64,000 bases of DNA from Pedobacter ureilyticus (GTDB taxonomy: Bacteria; Bacteroidota; Bacteroidia; Sphingobacteriales; Sphingobacteriaceae). Below, in pieces: positions 1 through 8,063 of this stretch; positions within the stretch are counted from its first letter, which is position 1, and each line of letters begins with the position of its first letter. Where the stretch lies: contig NZ_SSHJ01000010.1 in NCBI RefSeq assembly GCF_005925345.1, positions 1 to 64,000 of the forward strand. The letters run 5' to 3'. Below the pieces are notes generated by a model, which was given only the letters and a program-made list of their open reading frames with translations, was not told where the DNA came from and searched no databases. The position numbers and the translations under genes are program-made.

Positions 1-16
1 AACACCCCTAAAATCT

Positions 17-127
17 GCTTAAAATCAGCCGACTGCACACTTTAGTGCGAATTCAACTGGACACCTTAAGCTGATAAAAGTGGCCACTTTGTAAAGAAAT
101 AGGTGGCCACTTTTCGAATATCCTCCA
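17..127. mobile_element. insertion-sequence-end-like remnant, left edge of island
   Basis: This stretch shares two blocks with 13053-13116: a GCTTAAAATCAG-containing block (17-50) and GTGGCCACTTTT followed by ATATCCTCCA (103-127), in the same order and orientation. It also has internal short repeats (AAGTGGCCACTTT near 79 and AGGTGGCCACTTTT near 101). Multiple short terminal repeats of this kind are typical of IS21-family ends. No transposase gene is present in the window, so the family assignment is inference. The 3' end of the gene at 66-884 lies inside this sequence. Confidence 0.45.
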
Positions 128-884
128 CTTTGATCTCCTTTTTATAATATGGGCAATTCTTCGATAAGAACTCCTTGCTATTTGTATCGGTATTACTTGC
201 AACCTCAATATATTTCCCATCAACCCATTTGAAAATAACAAATTTAAAGCTAATCCGGTTGTGTTTTGGAATATTTAGAATAGCACAATATTGGAAGAAT
301 AAGCCATGCCTAGTATGTATTTTGTACATAACAAAGTCCATCTCTTTTTTCTTAAACAGTTTAATAGGAATGTCTATTTGTGTTTTTGGAGGCATTACAG
401 TCGCACTTACGAACGGAACTGTCAAAGATTCTAATACTGCATCATCGAAATGATCAACACTGCCAACAGCAATCAATGGTTGTTTTACTAATTCGCTTAA
501 ATCAATTTGATCGATTTGAAGATCATATAGAGGATAATTAGATGTATTATGAGCGGATATTAGGTATTTATCGGTCTTGCTACCACCGATCCAAACTTCT
601 GGGACACCATCTCCTGTTACATGCTTAAAAGTCTCGTTCTGATCTTTTATAATTTTCTCAGCTTTAGAGATATTAAGCTTTTGCAGTTCTTGTATTTCAG
701 CATTTTTAGCATTTAGTTGCTTCAAATATTCAATAGCCTCCGCTTGGCTTTTATCTGCTTTCAATTGATTTGCATCAGCTTTTCTATCAGCTTCATTTTT
801 TTCAATAGCTTGCCAAATAGCTCCTCCTATTGTGGCGATGGCTGCTAATATTGCTAAAAATATCGGAAACATATGTTTTCTCAT
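66..884 (-). CDS. hypothetical membrane-anchored coiled-coil protein, C-terminus derived from IS-like sequence
   Basis: The 272-aa protein has one N-terminal hydrophobic segment (about residues 5-24), then a charged, heptad-like stretch (about 28-85) with many Glu, Lys and Ala, and then a globular C-terminal part I do not recognise. It looks like a bitopic membrane protein with its bulk on one side of the membrane. The last 20 or so residues (from VEDIRK onward) are encoded inside the insertion-sequence-end-like repeat at 17-127. The original 3' end was therefore probably replaced when the element inserted or decayed. It stands alone on the minus strand at the edge of a defence-type island. 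No function can be assigned. Confidence 0.6.
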   Translation of the reverse strand: MRKHMFPIFLAILAAIATIGGAIWQAIEKNEADRKADANQLKADKSQAEAIEYLKQLNAKNAEIQELQKLNISKAEKIIKDQNETFKHVTGDGVPEVWIGGSKTDKYLISAHNTSNYPLYDLQIDQIDLSELVKQPLIAVGSVDHFDDAVLESLTVPFVSATVMPPKTQIDIPIKLFKKKEMDFVMYKIHTRHGLFFQYCAILNIPKHNRISFKFVIFKWVDGKYIEVASNTDTNSKEFLSKNCPYYKKEIKVEDIRKVATYFFTKWPLLSA

Positions 885-1002
885 TTAGTTTATAGTTAAC
901 TTTTTGTCTTGAGGCTGTTTATTAACAGAGATTGTGCTTTGGAATCAATTGGAGACCGATAAGTTCTTTATGTTTCTAACTTGTTGAATTCAATTCAAAA
1001 AA

Positions 1003-1404
1003 TTACTTTGCTCTATTCATCTGTTCCTGCACCAAGAAAATAAAGCGATGGACATCAGCATTTCTAATACCGTTTACCCTATGAGAGATAGTACCACCAG
1101 AAGAACGCACTAACATATTTTTAGTTGGTAAGAAAAGATGTAAGACCATCAGTATTAGAAATAGTACAATGCCTACAATACCGCCTTCTTGTCCGTCCAT
1201 AATAAATCCTCCTATAAGAAATATTACTGCAGCAACTAAAGTGACATAGTTATATTTAATCTCTACTTCTATAAAAGAGATTTGATTGAGATTAATGATA
1301 CGAAAATTACCACCAGACACCAGTTGTAAACGCTGGTTGGTCAAAAGAACTTTGTCGTTGTCGATACTGGCAACGAGGCGTTCGTTGCTAAGCAGGTCTA
1401 TCAT
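1003..1404 (-). CDS. small membrane protein, PH-like fold possible
   Basis: The 133-aa protein starts with a soluble segment rich in beta-type residues (about 1-50; motif LLTNQRL followed by a Gly-rich turn and an isoleucine-rich strand). Two hydrophobic helices follow (about 52-68 and 75-93), and then a second soluble segment (VRSSGGTISHRV, then ADVHRFIFLVQEQM). A soluble-TM-TM-soluble layout with an R-L-x-x-x-S-G-G-type start resembles bacterial PH-domain membrane proteins, but this is a fold guess from composition. It is monocistronic. The start is the ATG at 1404. It has no obvious link to its neighbours other than co-residence in the accessory island. Confidence 0.55.
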   Translation of the reverse strand: MIDLLSNERLVASIDNDKVLLTNQRLQLVSGGNFRIINLNQISFIEVEIKYNYVTLVAAVIFLIGGFIMDGQEGGIVGIVLFLILMVLHLFLPTKNMLVRSSGGTISHRVNGIRNADVHRFIFLVQEQMNRAK

Positions 1405-1582
1405 GAGAGGTAATTTATTGGTTTATAGTTTGTTTGGCTATTACTAAGTTATATAACAGAAATTAGAAAAGCAAATGTTTAACGACGGGCATATTTGATA
1501 TTTATTCAATCTGTTTAATTCCTTTTTTAAATTAAAGTAATTCAGCTAAAAATGCTAATTTCACTATACAAAATCTAATTAC

Positions 1583-2617
1583 GTGAATAGACTTATCTTG
1601 ATTGGAAATGGTTTTGATCTTGCCCATGGTCTAAAGACCAGCTATAAAGATTTCATGGAATTCTACCTAATAAAGGTATTCATGATGCTTGTCCAAAATA
1701 ATTATCAGTATGAAGATCCATTGATCACTATCGCTTCTAAAAATAACTCCCGACCGATTGTTGCTGAATATCGGAAGTTTGAAAGTGGCATAGCCTATCT
1801 AAATTATCTCCGGAAGGAATGCTCAAAATTGTTTGACATCAAAATTAGCCTATTCTTACATTCCTCCCACCATAACGTTTTAGAGCGTAATTGGGTAGAT
1901 ATCGAAATGACTTACTTCCACTGTCTCTGTACACATATCAGGGACGGAAAGGTCGATCGCGATAATGTATCTATCCTCAACCGACAACTGGCCTATCTTA
2001 AGAACGAACTTGAAGCCTATCTCACGGCAGTAGAAACCTATCAACCAATTGATCAGCCCGATCCAGACCTACTTGATATTTTTCTCCAGCCGTTGTTCCG
2101 AAAAGACTTTTCTGCGGCAGAAAAAACTGGCGATGAGATACAATTTCTAAACTCCTTTGGACTTTCACAAGAACAGGGAACAGCAGGATATAATCTGATT
2201 GCTAATTTCAATTATACGCAAACGCTCGAACCTTATCTGGAAGCAATACAAAAAAATGGACTTAAAAATTACCGTATCAATTACATCCATGGAAAATTAA
2301 AATCCAGAGAAAATCCTCTTATCTTCGGTTTCGGTGATGAGTACAATAAAGTCTATAGCGAATTTGAGGAGCATAACGAAAATAGTATTTTCGAACACGT
2401 GAAATCATTCAAGTATTTCCAGACCAATAACAACAAAAACTTGCTACGCTTTGTAAGCAGTGACCTGTTTCAAGTAGTTATCCTAGGTCACTCCTGTGGA
2501 CTGAGCGATAGGACCATGCTAAAAGCCATATTTGAAAGCGAAAACTGCCGATCTATCAAAATATTCCATCATAAACACTCCGAAGACAGCAACGATTATC
2601 ATGAAAAGACTATATAA
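1583..2617 (+). CDS. AbiH-family abortive infection protein, truncated by an in-frame stop
   Basis: The N-terminal motif ILIGNGFDLAHGL and the spacing to YKDFMEFY identify the bacteriophage abortive infection AbiH family, found in Lactococcus and widely in Bacteroidota. The family's role is phage defence by an unclear mechanism. Further family signatures are NFNYTQTLE, YIHGKL and ILGHSCGLSD near the C-terminus. The start is GTG at 1583. The frame stops at TAA 2615-2617 after 344 residues, but the same frame continues open for 58 more codons to TAA 2792-2794. That continuation (GRHFTDKGYMRRVIVDYD) reads like the family's usual C-terminal end. The gene is therefore probably a nonsense-mutated, possibly non-functional allele. 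The family call is confident; activity is doubtful. Confidence 0.85.
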   Translation: MNRLILIGNGFDLAHGLKTSYKDFMEFYLIKVFMMLVQNNYQYEDPLITIASKNNSRPIVAEYRKFESGIAYLNYLRKECSKLFDIKISLFLHSSHHNVLERNWVDIEMTYFHCLCTHIRDGKVDRDNVSILNRQLAYLKNELEAYLTAVETYQPIDQPDPDLLDIFLQPLFRKDFSAAEKTGDEIQFLNSFGLSQEQGTAGYNLIANFNYTQTLEPYLEAIQKNGLKNYRINYIHGKLKSRENPLIFGFGDEYNKVYSEFEEHNENSIFEHVKSFKYFQTNNNKNLLRFVSSDLFQVVILGHSCGLSDRTMLKAIFESENCRSIKIFHHKHSEDSNDYHEKTI

Positions 2618-2794
2618 CTAGGCAGACATTTTACAGATAAAGGCTACATGAGAAGAGTCATCGTAGACTACGATGCCGATAATTACATGCCACAGCCAGC
2701 CCTCAAAAAGCCACCAACATATTGGAATGTTTTAAAGAAACATTTTGGAATTGATTTTTCTCCCTCTTTTCCTAGCTTTAATGTCCAAAATTAA
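2618..2794 (+). pseudogene. severed C-terminal tail of the AbiH gene
   Basis: These 58 codons lie in the same frame as the AbiH gene, directly after its TAA stop. The translation (LGRHFTDKGYMRR, then VIVDYDADN) continues the family pattern in which a conserved R-H-F-x-D-K segment follows the GHS motif region. The tail ends at its own TAA at 2792-2794. An ATG at 2648 is the only internal start, and no promoter or ribosome site is evident before it, so independent expression is unlikely. Confidence 0.6.
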
Positions 2795-2909
2795 GTTAAA
2801 CTGTATATTAAATCCTTCCTTTGGCTTAAGCTTCTCATTAATAACTTTTGAATCACTTCCCCTCTGATTTAAGACTGCCGAAAGGATAATAAATCAAATT
2901 AAGGGTCAT

Positions 2910-3296
2910 TTAGGCCAGTTCTAATGACGACAGCTCTTCCCCTAAGTCCTTTATACCTTTGATTATCCTAGCAATTTGCTTTTGTCCAGGCATCTTATGT
3001 CCATTAACATATTGTGATATCAAGGTTTTATCCATACCTATCCTATTCCCTAAGGCACTCGCATTAATCTCGTTGTAAAATTTAAATAATTGGGGAATAT
3101 CTAATTGTATTTGGATATTATCTACAGTCACCTCGTCAAGCCCTTCCATTTCAGCATATGAATTATACGCATCTACTATATTGGTTTTTAATTCAGCCAT
3201 AGAGTCGGCAGAGGTTCCCACAGAAACACCGTCCTCAAGAGCGTATGCAGAAAAACCATCTGAAGTTTTTTCCACAACGAATACAATCTTTTTCAT
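2910..3296 (-). CDS. hicB: HicB-family antitoxin with C-terminal helix-turn-helix
   Basis: The 128-aa protein begins with the HicB partial RNase H-like fold (KIVFVVEKTSDGFSAYALE, then VGTSADSMAELKTNI), which in characterised systems binds and neutralises HicA. It ends in a helix-turn-helix (about residues 80-120, ALGNRIGMDKTLISQYVNG) expected to bind the operon's operator. It lies 42 bp downstream of the hicA stop on the minus strand, the usual toxin-first order of hicAB. Repression is expected at the two palindromes at 3625-3680. Length and architecture are normal for HTH-bearing HicB proteins. Confidence 0.88.
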   Translation of the reverse strand: MKKIVFVVEKTSDGFSAYALEDGVSVGTSADSMAELKTNIVDAYNSYAEMEGLDEVTVDNIQIQLDIPQLFKFYNEINASALGNRIGMDKTLISQYVNGHKMPGQKQIARIIKGIKDLGEELSSLELA

Positions 3297-3338
3297 ATTG
3301 TCAAATTAGTTTTGTGTGCGGCGTAAACGCCGCTGGAT

Positions 3339-3524
3339 TTATTTCGCTCCAGCTTCCTTCAGCAACTTACTTGCTAGCCCAGTACCGACTTCCTTACTAT
3401 CATGATTGCAAACAGTAATGTGTTTGCCTTCATCATTAGACCAGATTTCGTGACTGCCTTTAGCGTCTCTGTAGTAAGAGAAGCCCGCCTTCTTCAGCTT
3501 CTTTTTTAATTCAAACCACTTCAT
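3339..3524 (-). CDS. hicA: HicA-family mRNA interferase toxin
   Basis: This small double-stranded-RNA-binding-like toxin is predicted to cleave mRNA when free of HicB. The start chosen is the ATG at 3524, giving 61 aa beginning MKWFELKKKLKKAGF. This matches the family start (short helix, then GF or GW). An upstream start at 3551 would add nine atypical residues. The motif KGSHEIW contains the family's catalytic histidine, and the following HITVCNHDSKEVGTG matches the conserved beta strand and Gly-containing end. It is first gene of the operon with hicB and is driven by the promoter at 3624-3654. Confidence 0.88.
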   Translation of the reverse strand: MKWFELKKKLKKAGFSYYRDAKGSHEIWSNDEGKHITVCNHDSKEVGTGLASKLLKEAGAK

Positions 3525-3623
3525 AAACACTTGTATTAAATAATAGATCAATTAACGAGAGAAAACATCTCCTCCTATCTAGATGGTTCTCGCTCCTACC
3601 GTTTATGTGTTTAGTTTGCCCTA

Positions 3624-3654
3624 CAAAAGTATAAAAAAGTTTACCTTTTTCAAA
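3624..3654 (-). promoter_or_regulatory. hicAB promoter, Bacteroidota type
   Basis: On the minus strand a TTTG (3651-3654) is followed after 19 bp by TACTTTTG (3624-3631), an exact match to the Bacteroidetes -33/-7 pattern TTTG and TAnnTTTG. Transcription would start about 90 bp before the hicA ATG. The -7 element overlaps the distal half-site of the first operator-like palindrome. Confidence 0.7.
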
Positions 3655-3680
3655 GAAAAGTATAAAATAGTTTACTTTTA
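3625..3680. promoter_or_regulatory. two tandem operator-like palindromes for HicB
   Basis: Two near-identical copies start at 3625 and 3656, exactly 31 bp (about three helical turns) apart. The second is a perfect inverted repeat AAAAGTA, 10 bp, TACTTTT (3656-3662 and 3673-3679). The first has one mismatch (TACCTTT). They overlap the -33/-7 promoter of hicAB, the expected position for autoregulation by the helix-turn-helix HicB. HicB binding here is inferred, not shown. Confidence 0.7.
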
Positions 3681-3890
3681 TCTTTTGTCTTTGATTGGCA
3701 TGATCACCAACCTAAAATATTGAAAAATAGTAATGTTGATATACCTCGATATGCATCAGATCTTACGAATTACCGTAATTGAGTTGGTAAGCTTGTTGTT
3801 TGAAATAGCTTAACTCATAATGTTTTTTGTCCAGAGAAAATGAAAATATGCAGGGTAGTCCTCTTTGGCTTTATAGAAAGAATGGATGTA

Positions 3891-5390
3891 CTATTTTCCT
3901 TGAAAATTTTCATCCATCTTGTGTAAGATGTCTATCTTATCTTTTTTCAGGAATATACTTTGGATAATTTTATTAGAATAAAGGTCTTGCCAATTATCTA
4001 TTTCTACGGTATTCCCTTGTTTAATGAAGTATCCTGCTGTAAAACTTAAAATATATAATTTGGATAGTTCCAGATAGAAAAAATTATTTCTGGTTGAATT
4101 TGAATAGAACCACTTTTCATTGATGTAGACAATGTTTTCTATAATTTTAGCAATCTGATTTTCTATCTCAATGGTGCTTTGTGTAGCAATTTGGTAATGC
4201 AATACGTAGTTTACATAATCAGTGAGTACGAGATCAGCAGCATAAAAATCAGGTTTGTGCATTAAACTGTCCATGAACAAATTCCATTTGTCATAGACAA
4301 TGCTCAATAGATAAAGCGTCTTGTCCTCATCAGCATTTTTATCAAATGCGTCTAGTAATTTGTCTTTTGTAATCTTGTCTTTATCGTTGTTGTTCAGCTT
4401 ACAGTGCTCGTCCAATACTTCTTTTAAGTTATCCTTACTTAAAGACGAAAGATGTACACCAAGTGATTTGTTCCTTATTTCGTCTGATGTGAAGTAGTCT
4501 AAGGTTTGAAAATAAAAATCTTTTGATAGCTTATAGAGCTGGTTTATAAAGAGAGTTCCAGCTTCTACTTCGCCATGTTCTTCGTTCTTGTTCTCAGAGG
4601 TTGACAATTGTCTCAATACTTCAAATGGCAACCACAGGGAAGAGAACTGAAATTTTGATAAGCCTATGAACTCTGGTTTGTCCATCCATTGTAGCAAACT
4701 GATAATGTTATGAGGCTCTTTTTTTAATTCCAATAGGTCCGCAAATTTTGCAGGATCTAGGCTATAGATAAACCTGTACAAGTTTTCAATCATAGAGCTT
4801 ATCATAATACCCCTGCCTCTCTCTATGGAATGTATCAGGTCATAAGTTTTTGCTATATTTTTCTCTTTTATTCCTTGTTTATATCGCTCAAAGGCTTCCC
4901 TTTCATGATATGGAGTGTCGGGAGGTAAGGATAATTGGACTTGATAACGAGCTACGAAATCATAAGCTCCCGTTAGTAAAGATGTAATCTTTTCTTGTTC
5001 AATTTTATTTCTCGTGACGAAATAGTTGATACCAACATCGCTTTTCGCTGTATGATTAAATCTAAAAATGATTGTTGAATAGATACTGAGAAAAATGAGT
5101 AATTCAGTTAGTGAATTATTTTCAAATGCCTTTTGAAAAGCTTGGTCGGCTAGTAAAACTACTTGGGCTAGTTCTTCAATAGCTGCCTCCCTATGTTGTA
5201 CATAATCTAATTTTCCTTTGATCTGTTGCATTATTGACCAAACAGAGTTAATATCAACTTTATCGGTTTTTCCATTTACAATATCGGTAGGTGTAAACGA
5301 TCTCCATTCCTGAAAGTGAGCTTCCAGTTGGCTGTGTGGTTCTACTTGCAAAGAAGCAGCCTCTTCTAATAATGCTATCGTGATTTCCAT
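3891..5390 (-). CDS. uncharacterised all-helical partner of the PLD-like protein
   Basis: This 499-aa protein (ATG at 5390; a GTG at 5399 would add three residues) has no motif I recognise. It is predicted to be almost entirely alpha-helical with many Leu, Lys, Glu and Tyr, no signal peptide and no clear membrane span, so probably cytoplasmic. Its start overlaps the last codons of the upstream gene at 5375-7021 by 16 bp, so the two are translationally coupled and almost certainly work together. The place beside hicAB and abiH suggests a defence or toxin-antitoxin role, with this protein as a possible sensor, scaffold or regulator. That role is inference from context only. Confidence 0.6.
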   Translation of the reverse strand: MEITIALLEEAASLQVEPHSQLEAHFQEWRSFTPTDIVNGKTDKVDINSVWSIMQQIKGKLDYVQHREAAIEELAQVVLLADQAFQKAFENNSLTELLIFLSIYSTIIFRFNHTAKSDVGINYFVTRNKIEQEKITSLLTGAYDFVARYQVQLSLPPDTPYHEREAFERYKQGIKEKNIAKTYDLIHSIERGRGIMISSMIENLYRFIYSLDPAKFADLLELKKEPHNIISLLQWMDKPEFIGLSKFQFSSLWLPFEVLRQLSTSENKNEEHGEVEAGTLFINQLYKLSKDFYFQTLDYFTSDEIRNKSLGVHLSSLSKDNLKEVLDEHCKLNNNDKDKITKDKLLDAFDKNADEDKTLYLLSIVYDKWNLFMDSLMHKPDFYAADLVLTDYVNYVLHYQIATQSTIEIENQIAKIIENIVYINEKWFYSNSTRNNFFYLELSKLYILSFTAGYFIKQGNTVEIDNWQDLYSNKIIQSIFLKKDKIDILHKMDENFQGK

Positions 5391-7021
5391 ACTATGCACT
5401 CGGCTTGATTAAGTTGTTCCCAAAGTTCCTCGAAAGCATCTATTACACGTTGCGGATAAGATACCTCTTGTAATATGTGATGGTGGTTGTCGCCAAAAGA
5501 ATTCATTGAAGTGCCTAATGAATATACTTTGGGAGGTCTGTCTTCTGTTGCGGGAAATATTAGAAACCTATCATGAAAATTCCAACCATATCCTGGACGT
5601 TGGCACCTAAACTCCAGGTTCAACCCCAAGTTATTGTTGTTCGGGTTTGCAAATTTGCTTTCAAAATCGTTTAATACAATGGGTATATAGTCCTTAGCTT
5701 TTTCTTTTTCCTCTTTTTCAAAAATGACATCCAATATCCTTTCCAATTTTGATTTCTTTGGAGGACGTTTTACATAGCCATAGATTTTTGCCACCTGCTT
5801 ATTAATGGCTCCAATAGCACGTAGAGGCACCCCCGCCGATTTAGAAAAATACAGGGTCTGGAAAATATCCTCTGGTCTTAAATAAGGGTCCCACAAGCAT
5901 ATTCCTGCTTCATCATGTTGTTCTATCAAGGTCCGTAAATCCTTTAATGCTTCGTTTCGGGCTTTACCGTTCAGCCCGTATTGCTTAAAGCTTAAAGACT
6001 TTTCAAGGCCAGCTCTTTCAGCATTGTATAATCTACTGGCAATATGTTGCCTATAATCTTTTTCTGATCGTTCTCCTGTGGTAAATTTCTGGATACTGGC
6101 AATATCCACCTTTTCTATATTACCGTCCAATTCAAACATTCTGGGCTCGGGATTTATTACCCCCATTTTTGTTGATATGGAATTTAGGTAAGCTCCGTTA
6201 AAATAAGAGAGTAACAAGTCCGGCTCCTCTCGCCGTATTTCTATGGTAGTGATCTGGTGGTTGTTGCCTGTGCTTACAATCTGTTTGTCTTGCTTATTAT
6301 ACTCCACTAAAGAGGAGCCCATAATATTGTTGTCTAAAACAGAATTTGCATCAATGAGGCAATCAGGTATTTGCTGAACAAGGCGATGCCATCCAAAAGA
6401 AATTGCTATCCCTGTATTGTCGGTCAAAGAAGAAGTGTGAACATCTATCAGGGTAATGGGAAACTGAAAAACAATATTTCCAACCCTGTCACGCAATGTT
6501 GTCAGGTCAAGGGGAATGGCTTTCTTAATGCGTTGGCAAAGGGCTTCATATTTTTGTCTGTTGTTATAATCGAGTAAGTAGGATAGATTTTCTTTGGTTT
6601 CATCAAAGAACTCCAGAGTGTAGCAGCCACCATCAAAATTGTTTTTTAGAGCCGTATTGACGTTACTATTGGGAACAACGTATTGCTTAGGGAGCTGTTT
6701 TTCAACGTTCAGCTTTAAACTTGTATTCCCTTCATAATTCCACCGTTTAAATTCATTCAGTTCCTGAAAAACAGACCTGGCTTCTTGAATATTTAAGTGG
6801 TATTGTTGAATGCCCAAGGAAACGGTTTCGGAAATATTTATCCTGTCGCCTATAAACTTATGGTTTCTTGTAGAAAAAGGTGCCTCTTGTAATACCGCTA
6901 GAATAAAAAAATTAGTTAGGCTATTATCACTTTTGTCCATTAAGTACAGTTGTGTGATTTCGCAACTATTGTAAAACCCGATGTTTCCTGTTGCTATGAG
7001 TAGGTTGAAGTCGGCGAGCAT
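5375..7021 (-). CDS. PLD-like (HDRF motif) protein, possible VPA1262 family
   Basis: The 548-aa protein has an unrecognised N-terminal half (about 1-350). The C-terminal region looks like a single phospholipase-D-type lobe: ICLWDPYL at about 374-381, a strand-turn PLRAIGAI at 399-406, then FHDRFLIF (His483, Asp484, Arg485) and SLGTSMNSFG at about 501-510. HDR followed by a Ser/Gly-rich turn is a recurrent PLD-like variant in bacterial conflict proteins, where it may be a nuclease or a phosphotransfer site. From memory it resembles proteins named VPA1262 family; I could not verify that. It is the first gene of an overlapping two-gene operon. The activity is not established. Confidence 0.6.
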   Translation of the reverse strand: MLADFNLLIATGNIGFYNSCEITQLYLMDKSDNSLTNFFILAVLQEAPFSTRNHKFIGDRINISETVSLGIQQYHLNIQEARSVFQELNEFKRWNYEGNTSLKLNVEKQLPKQYVVPNSNVNTALKNNFDGGCYTLEFFDETKENLSYLLDYNNRQKYEALCQRIKKAIPLDLTTLRDRVGNIVFQFPITLIDVHTSSLTDNTGIAISFGWHRLVQQIPDCLIDANSVLDNNIMGSSLVEYNKQDKQIVSTGNNHQITTIEIRREEPDLLLSYFNGAYLNSISTKMGVINPEPRMFELDGNIEKVDIASIQKFTTGERSEKDYRQHIASRLYNAERAGLEKSLSFKQYGLNGKARNEALKDLRTLIEQHDEAGICLWDPYLRPEDIFQTLYFSKSAGVPLRAIGAINKQVAKIYGYVKRPPKKSKLERILDVIFEKEEKEKAKDYIPIVLNDFESKFANPNNNNLGLNLEFRCQRPGYGWNFHDRFLIFPATEDRPPKVYSLGTSMNSFGDNHHHILQEVSYPQRVIDAFEELWEQLNQAECIVWKSR

Positions 7022-7219
7022 TTTATGAATTTAATAAAAGGATTAGGTATAGCCTTACTAGTTTTAAATAGTGACAAAACACGATTTTGAGCCTTAATTT
7101 TTTCTTTTCACATTGAAAGTGTGTTTTATTCTTTTAAAAATAGATTTAATTACAACATCATGCTAATTTATGCTTGCAACTTATTGATGTTTTGGTGTTT
7201 AAGTAGTTGTAAATTGTTC

Positions 7220-7538
7220 TTGATATTAAAAAGCTCTCCAGAACACTTGTCAGGCAGGTAGAAAAATTGCCCGGTAAGCAATATCGTCTTTCTGATGATA
7301 ATATTCTCTCTGTATGCTCTACAAAAGACATCACTAAAACGGCCAGCGGTTCGCTAATCCATAATGAAGATGGGGCCTTGGATTTCCACCTCCGTCAGTG
7401 ATTATAACAAAAAAATATTTGAAGAACTTTCTGAAGGCAGCATTTACGGATGTTGCCTCCTCTGGTTTAAGTGTTCTGAAACTAGGATGTGATAGTTTAC
7501 ATCTATGCTTAACCAAATATATTGATGCGCCTAGTTAA
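7220..7538 (+). pseudogene. frameshifted remnant of a plus-strand gene
   Basis: One plus-strand frame is open from about 7220 to TGA near 7400 without a start codon (VLDIKKLSRTLVRQ onward). A second frame carries on to TAA 7536-7538 (AAFTDVASSGLSVLKLG, then YIDAPS), and a strong hairpin terminator follows one base later. Two open segments in different frames ending at a terminator suggest the decayed 3' end of one gene. A 60-aa minus-strand frame (7334-7516) overlaps the same DNA and cannot be excluded. I cannot name the family. Confidence 0.35.
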
Positions 7539-7539
7539 T

Positions 7540-7577
7540 ACAACGCCCAATAAATCTAGGCGTTGTTAGTTTTTTCT
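7540..7577 (+). terminator. rho-independent terminator
   Basis: An 8-bp perfect stem ACAACGCC/GGCGTTGT (7540-7547 and 7559-7566) is followed by TAGTTTTTT on the plus strand. It lies one base after the stop codon of the remnant at 7220-7538. Confidence 0.75.
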
Positions 7578-7610
7578 AAAAAATCGGCCTTTAGCCTCCA
7601 ATAGTTGACA

Positions 7611-8063
7611 TTAGTTGGAAATAGCCAGTAAAGATATAGATGACCAAATATTAGCTCCCTCCCAAAGTCCTCTTCTGTAATCTTCTGAGCCAAAAATTGG
7701 GTTATCTGCCCTATCATAGTAAAGATTTATCATTTCATCAATATAAGATGCATGGTAAGCATCAACATAAATCACATCAACCAGTACTGACTCTATATTT
7801 CCATCAGCATTAGTTCTCATACTCCACATAACACCTGTTTGAGCTCCCATATTTACAAAAGCTTCAATATCATTAAAGGCGGCCTTAAAACCGGCGTTAT
7901 AATCGGCTGTTTCAAAAGGCCACCAAACTGTAGCACTTCTATTGAAACCCAAACCAAAGATTGCGTTAGAACCGCCACCTGGGCCCTGAAGCTGAGCGGA
8001 AGCGGTATTACTGAATCCAACACTTAATACCATTACACAAAATGCAAATAAGATTTTTTTCAT
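7611..8063 (-). CDS. small secreted protein of unknown function
   Basis: The 150-aa protein has a clear signal peptide (about 1-23; Lys-rich start, hydrophobic core, cleavage after ASA) followed by a Gly-rich LQGPGGGSN segment. The mature domain is acidic and aromatic, with WWPFETADYNAGFKAAFNDIE and SEDYRRGLWEGANIW. It has no cysteines in the mature part, no lipobox and no T9SS tail. It should be periplasmic or exported. It is monocistronic. I do not recognise a family. Confidence 0.6.
   Translation of the reverse strand: MKKILFAFCVMVLSVGFSNTASAQLQGPGGGSNAIFGLGFNRSATVWWPFETADYNAGFKAAFNDIEAFVNMGAQTGVMWSMRTNADGNIESVLVDVIYVDAYHASYIDEMINLYYDRADNPIFGSEDYRRGLWEGANIWSSISLLAISN

Noticed and set aside
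2615..2617. Stop-codon recoding or read-through in the AbiH gene
   Set aside because: TAA is used as a normal stop throughout the window and no recoding signal is visible around it; a mutation is simpler.
3625..3680. Tandem repeats as the start of a CRISPR array
   Set aside because: Only two copies, each palindromic and lying over a promoter; the gap between them is 5-6 bp, not a spacer.
7334..7516. 60-aa minus-strand frame (MVKHRCKLSHPSFRTL start)
   Set aside because: It overlaps the decayed plus-strand frames that end at a plus-strand terminator, has no promoter I can see, and resembles no family I know; kept only as an alternative.
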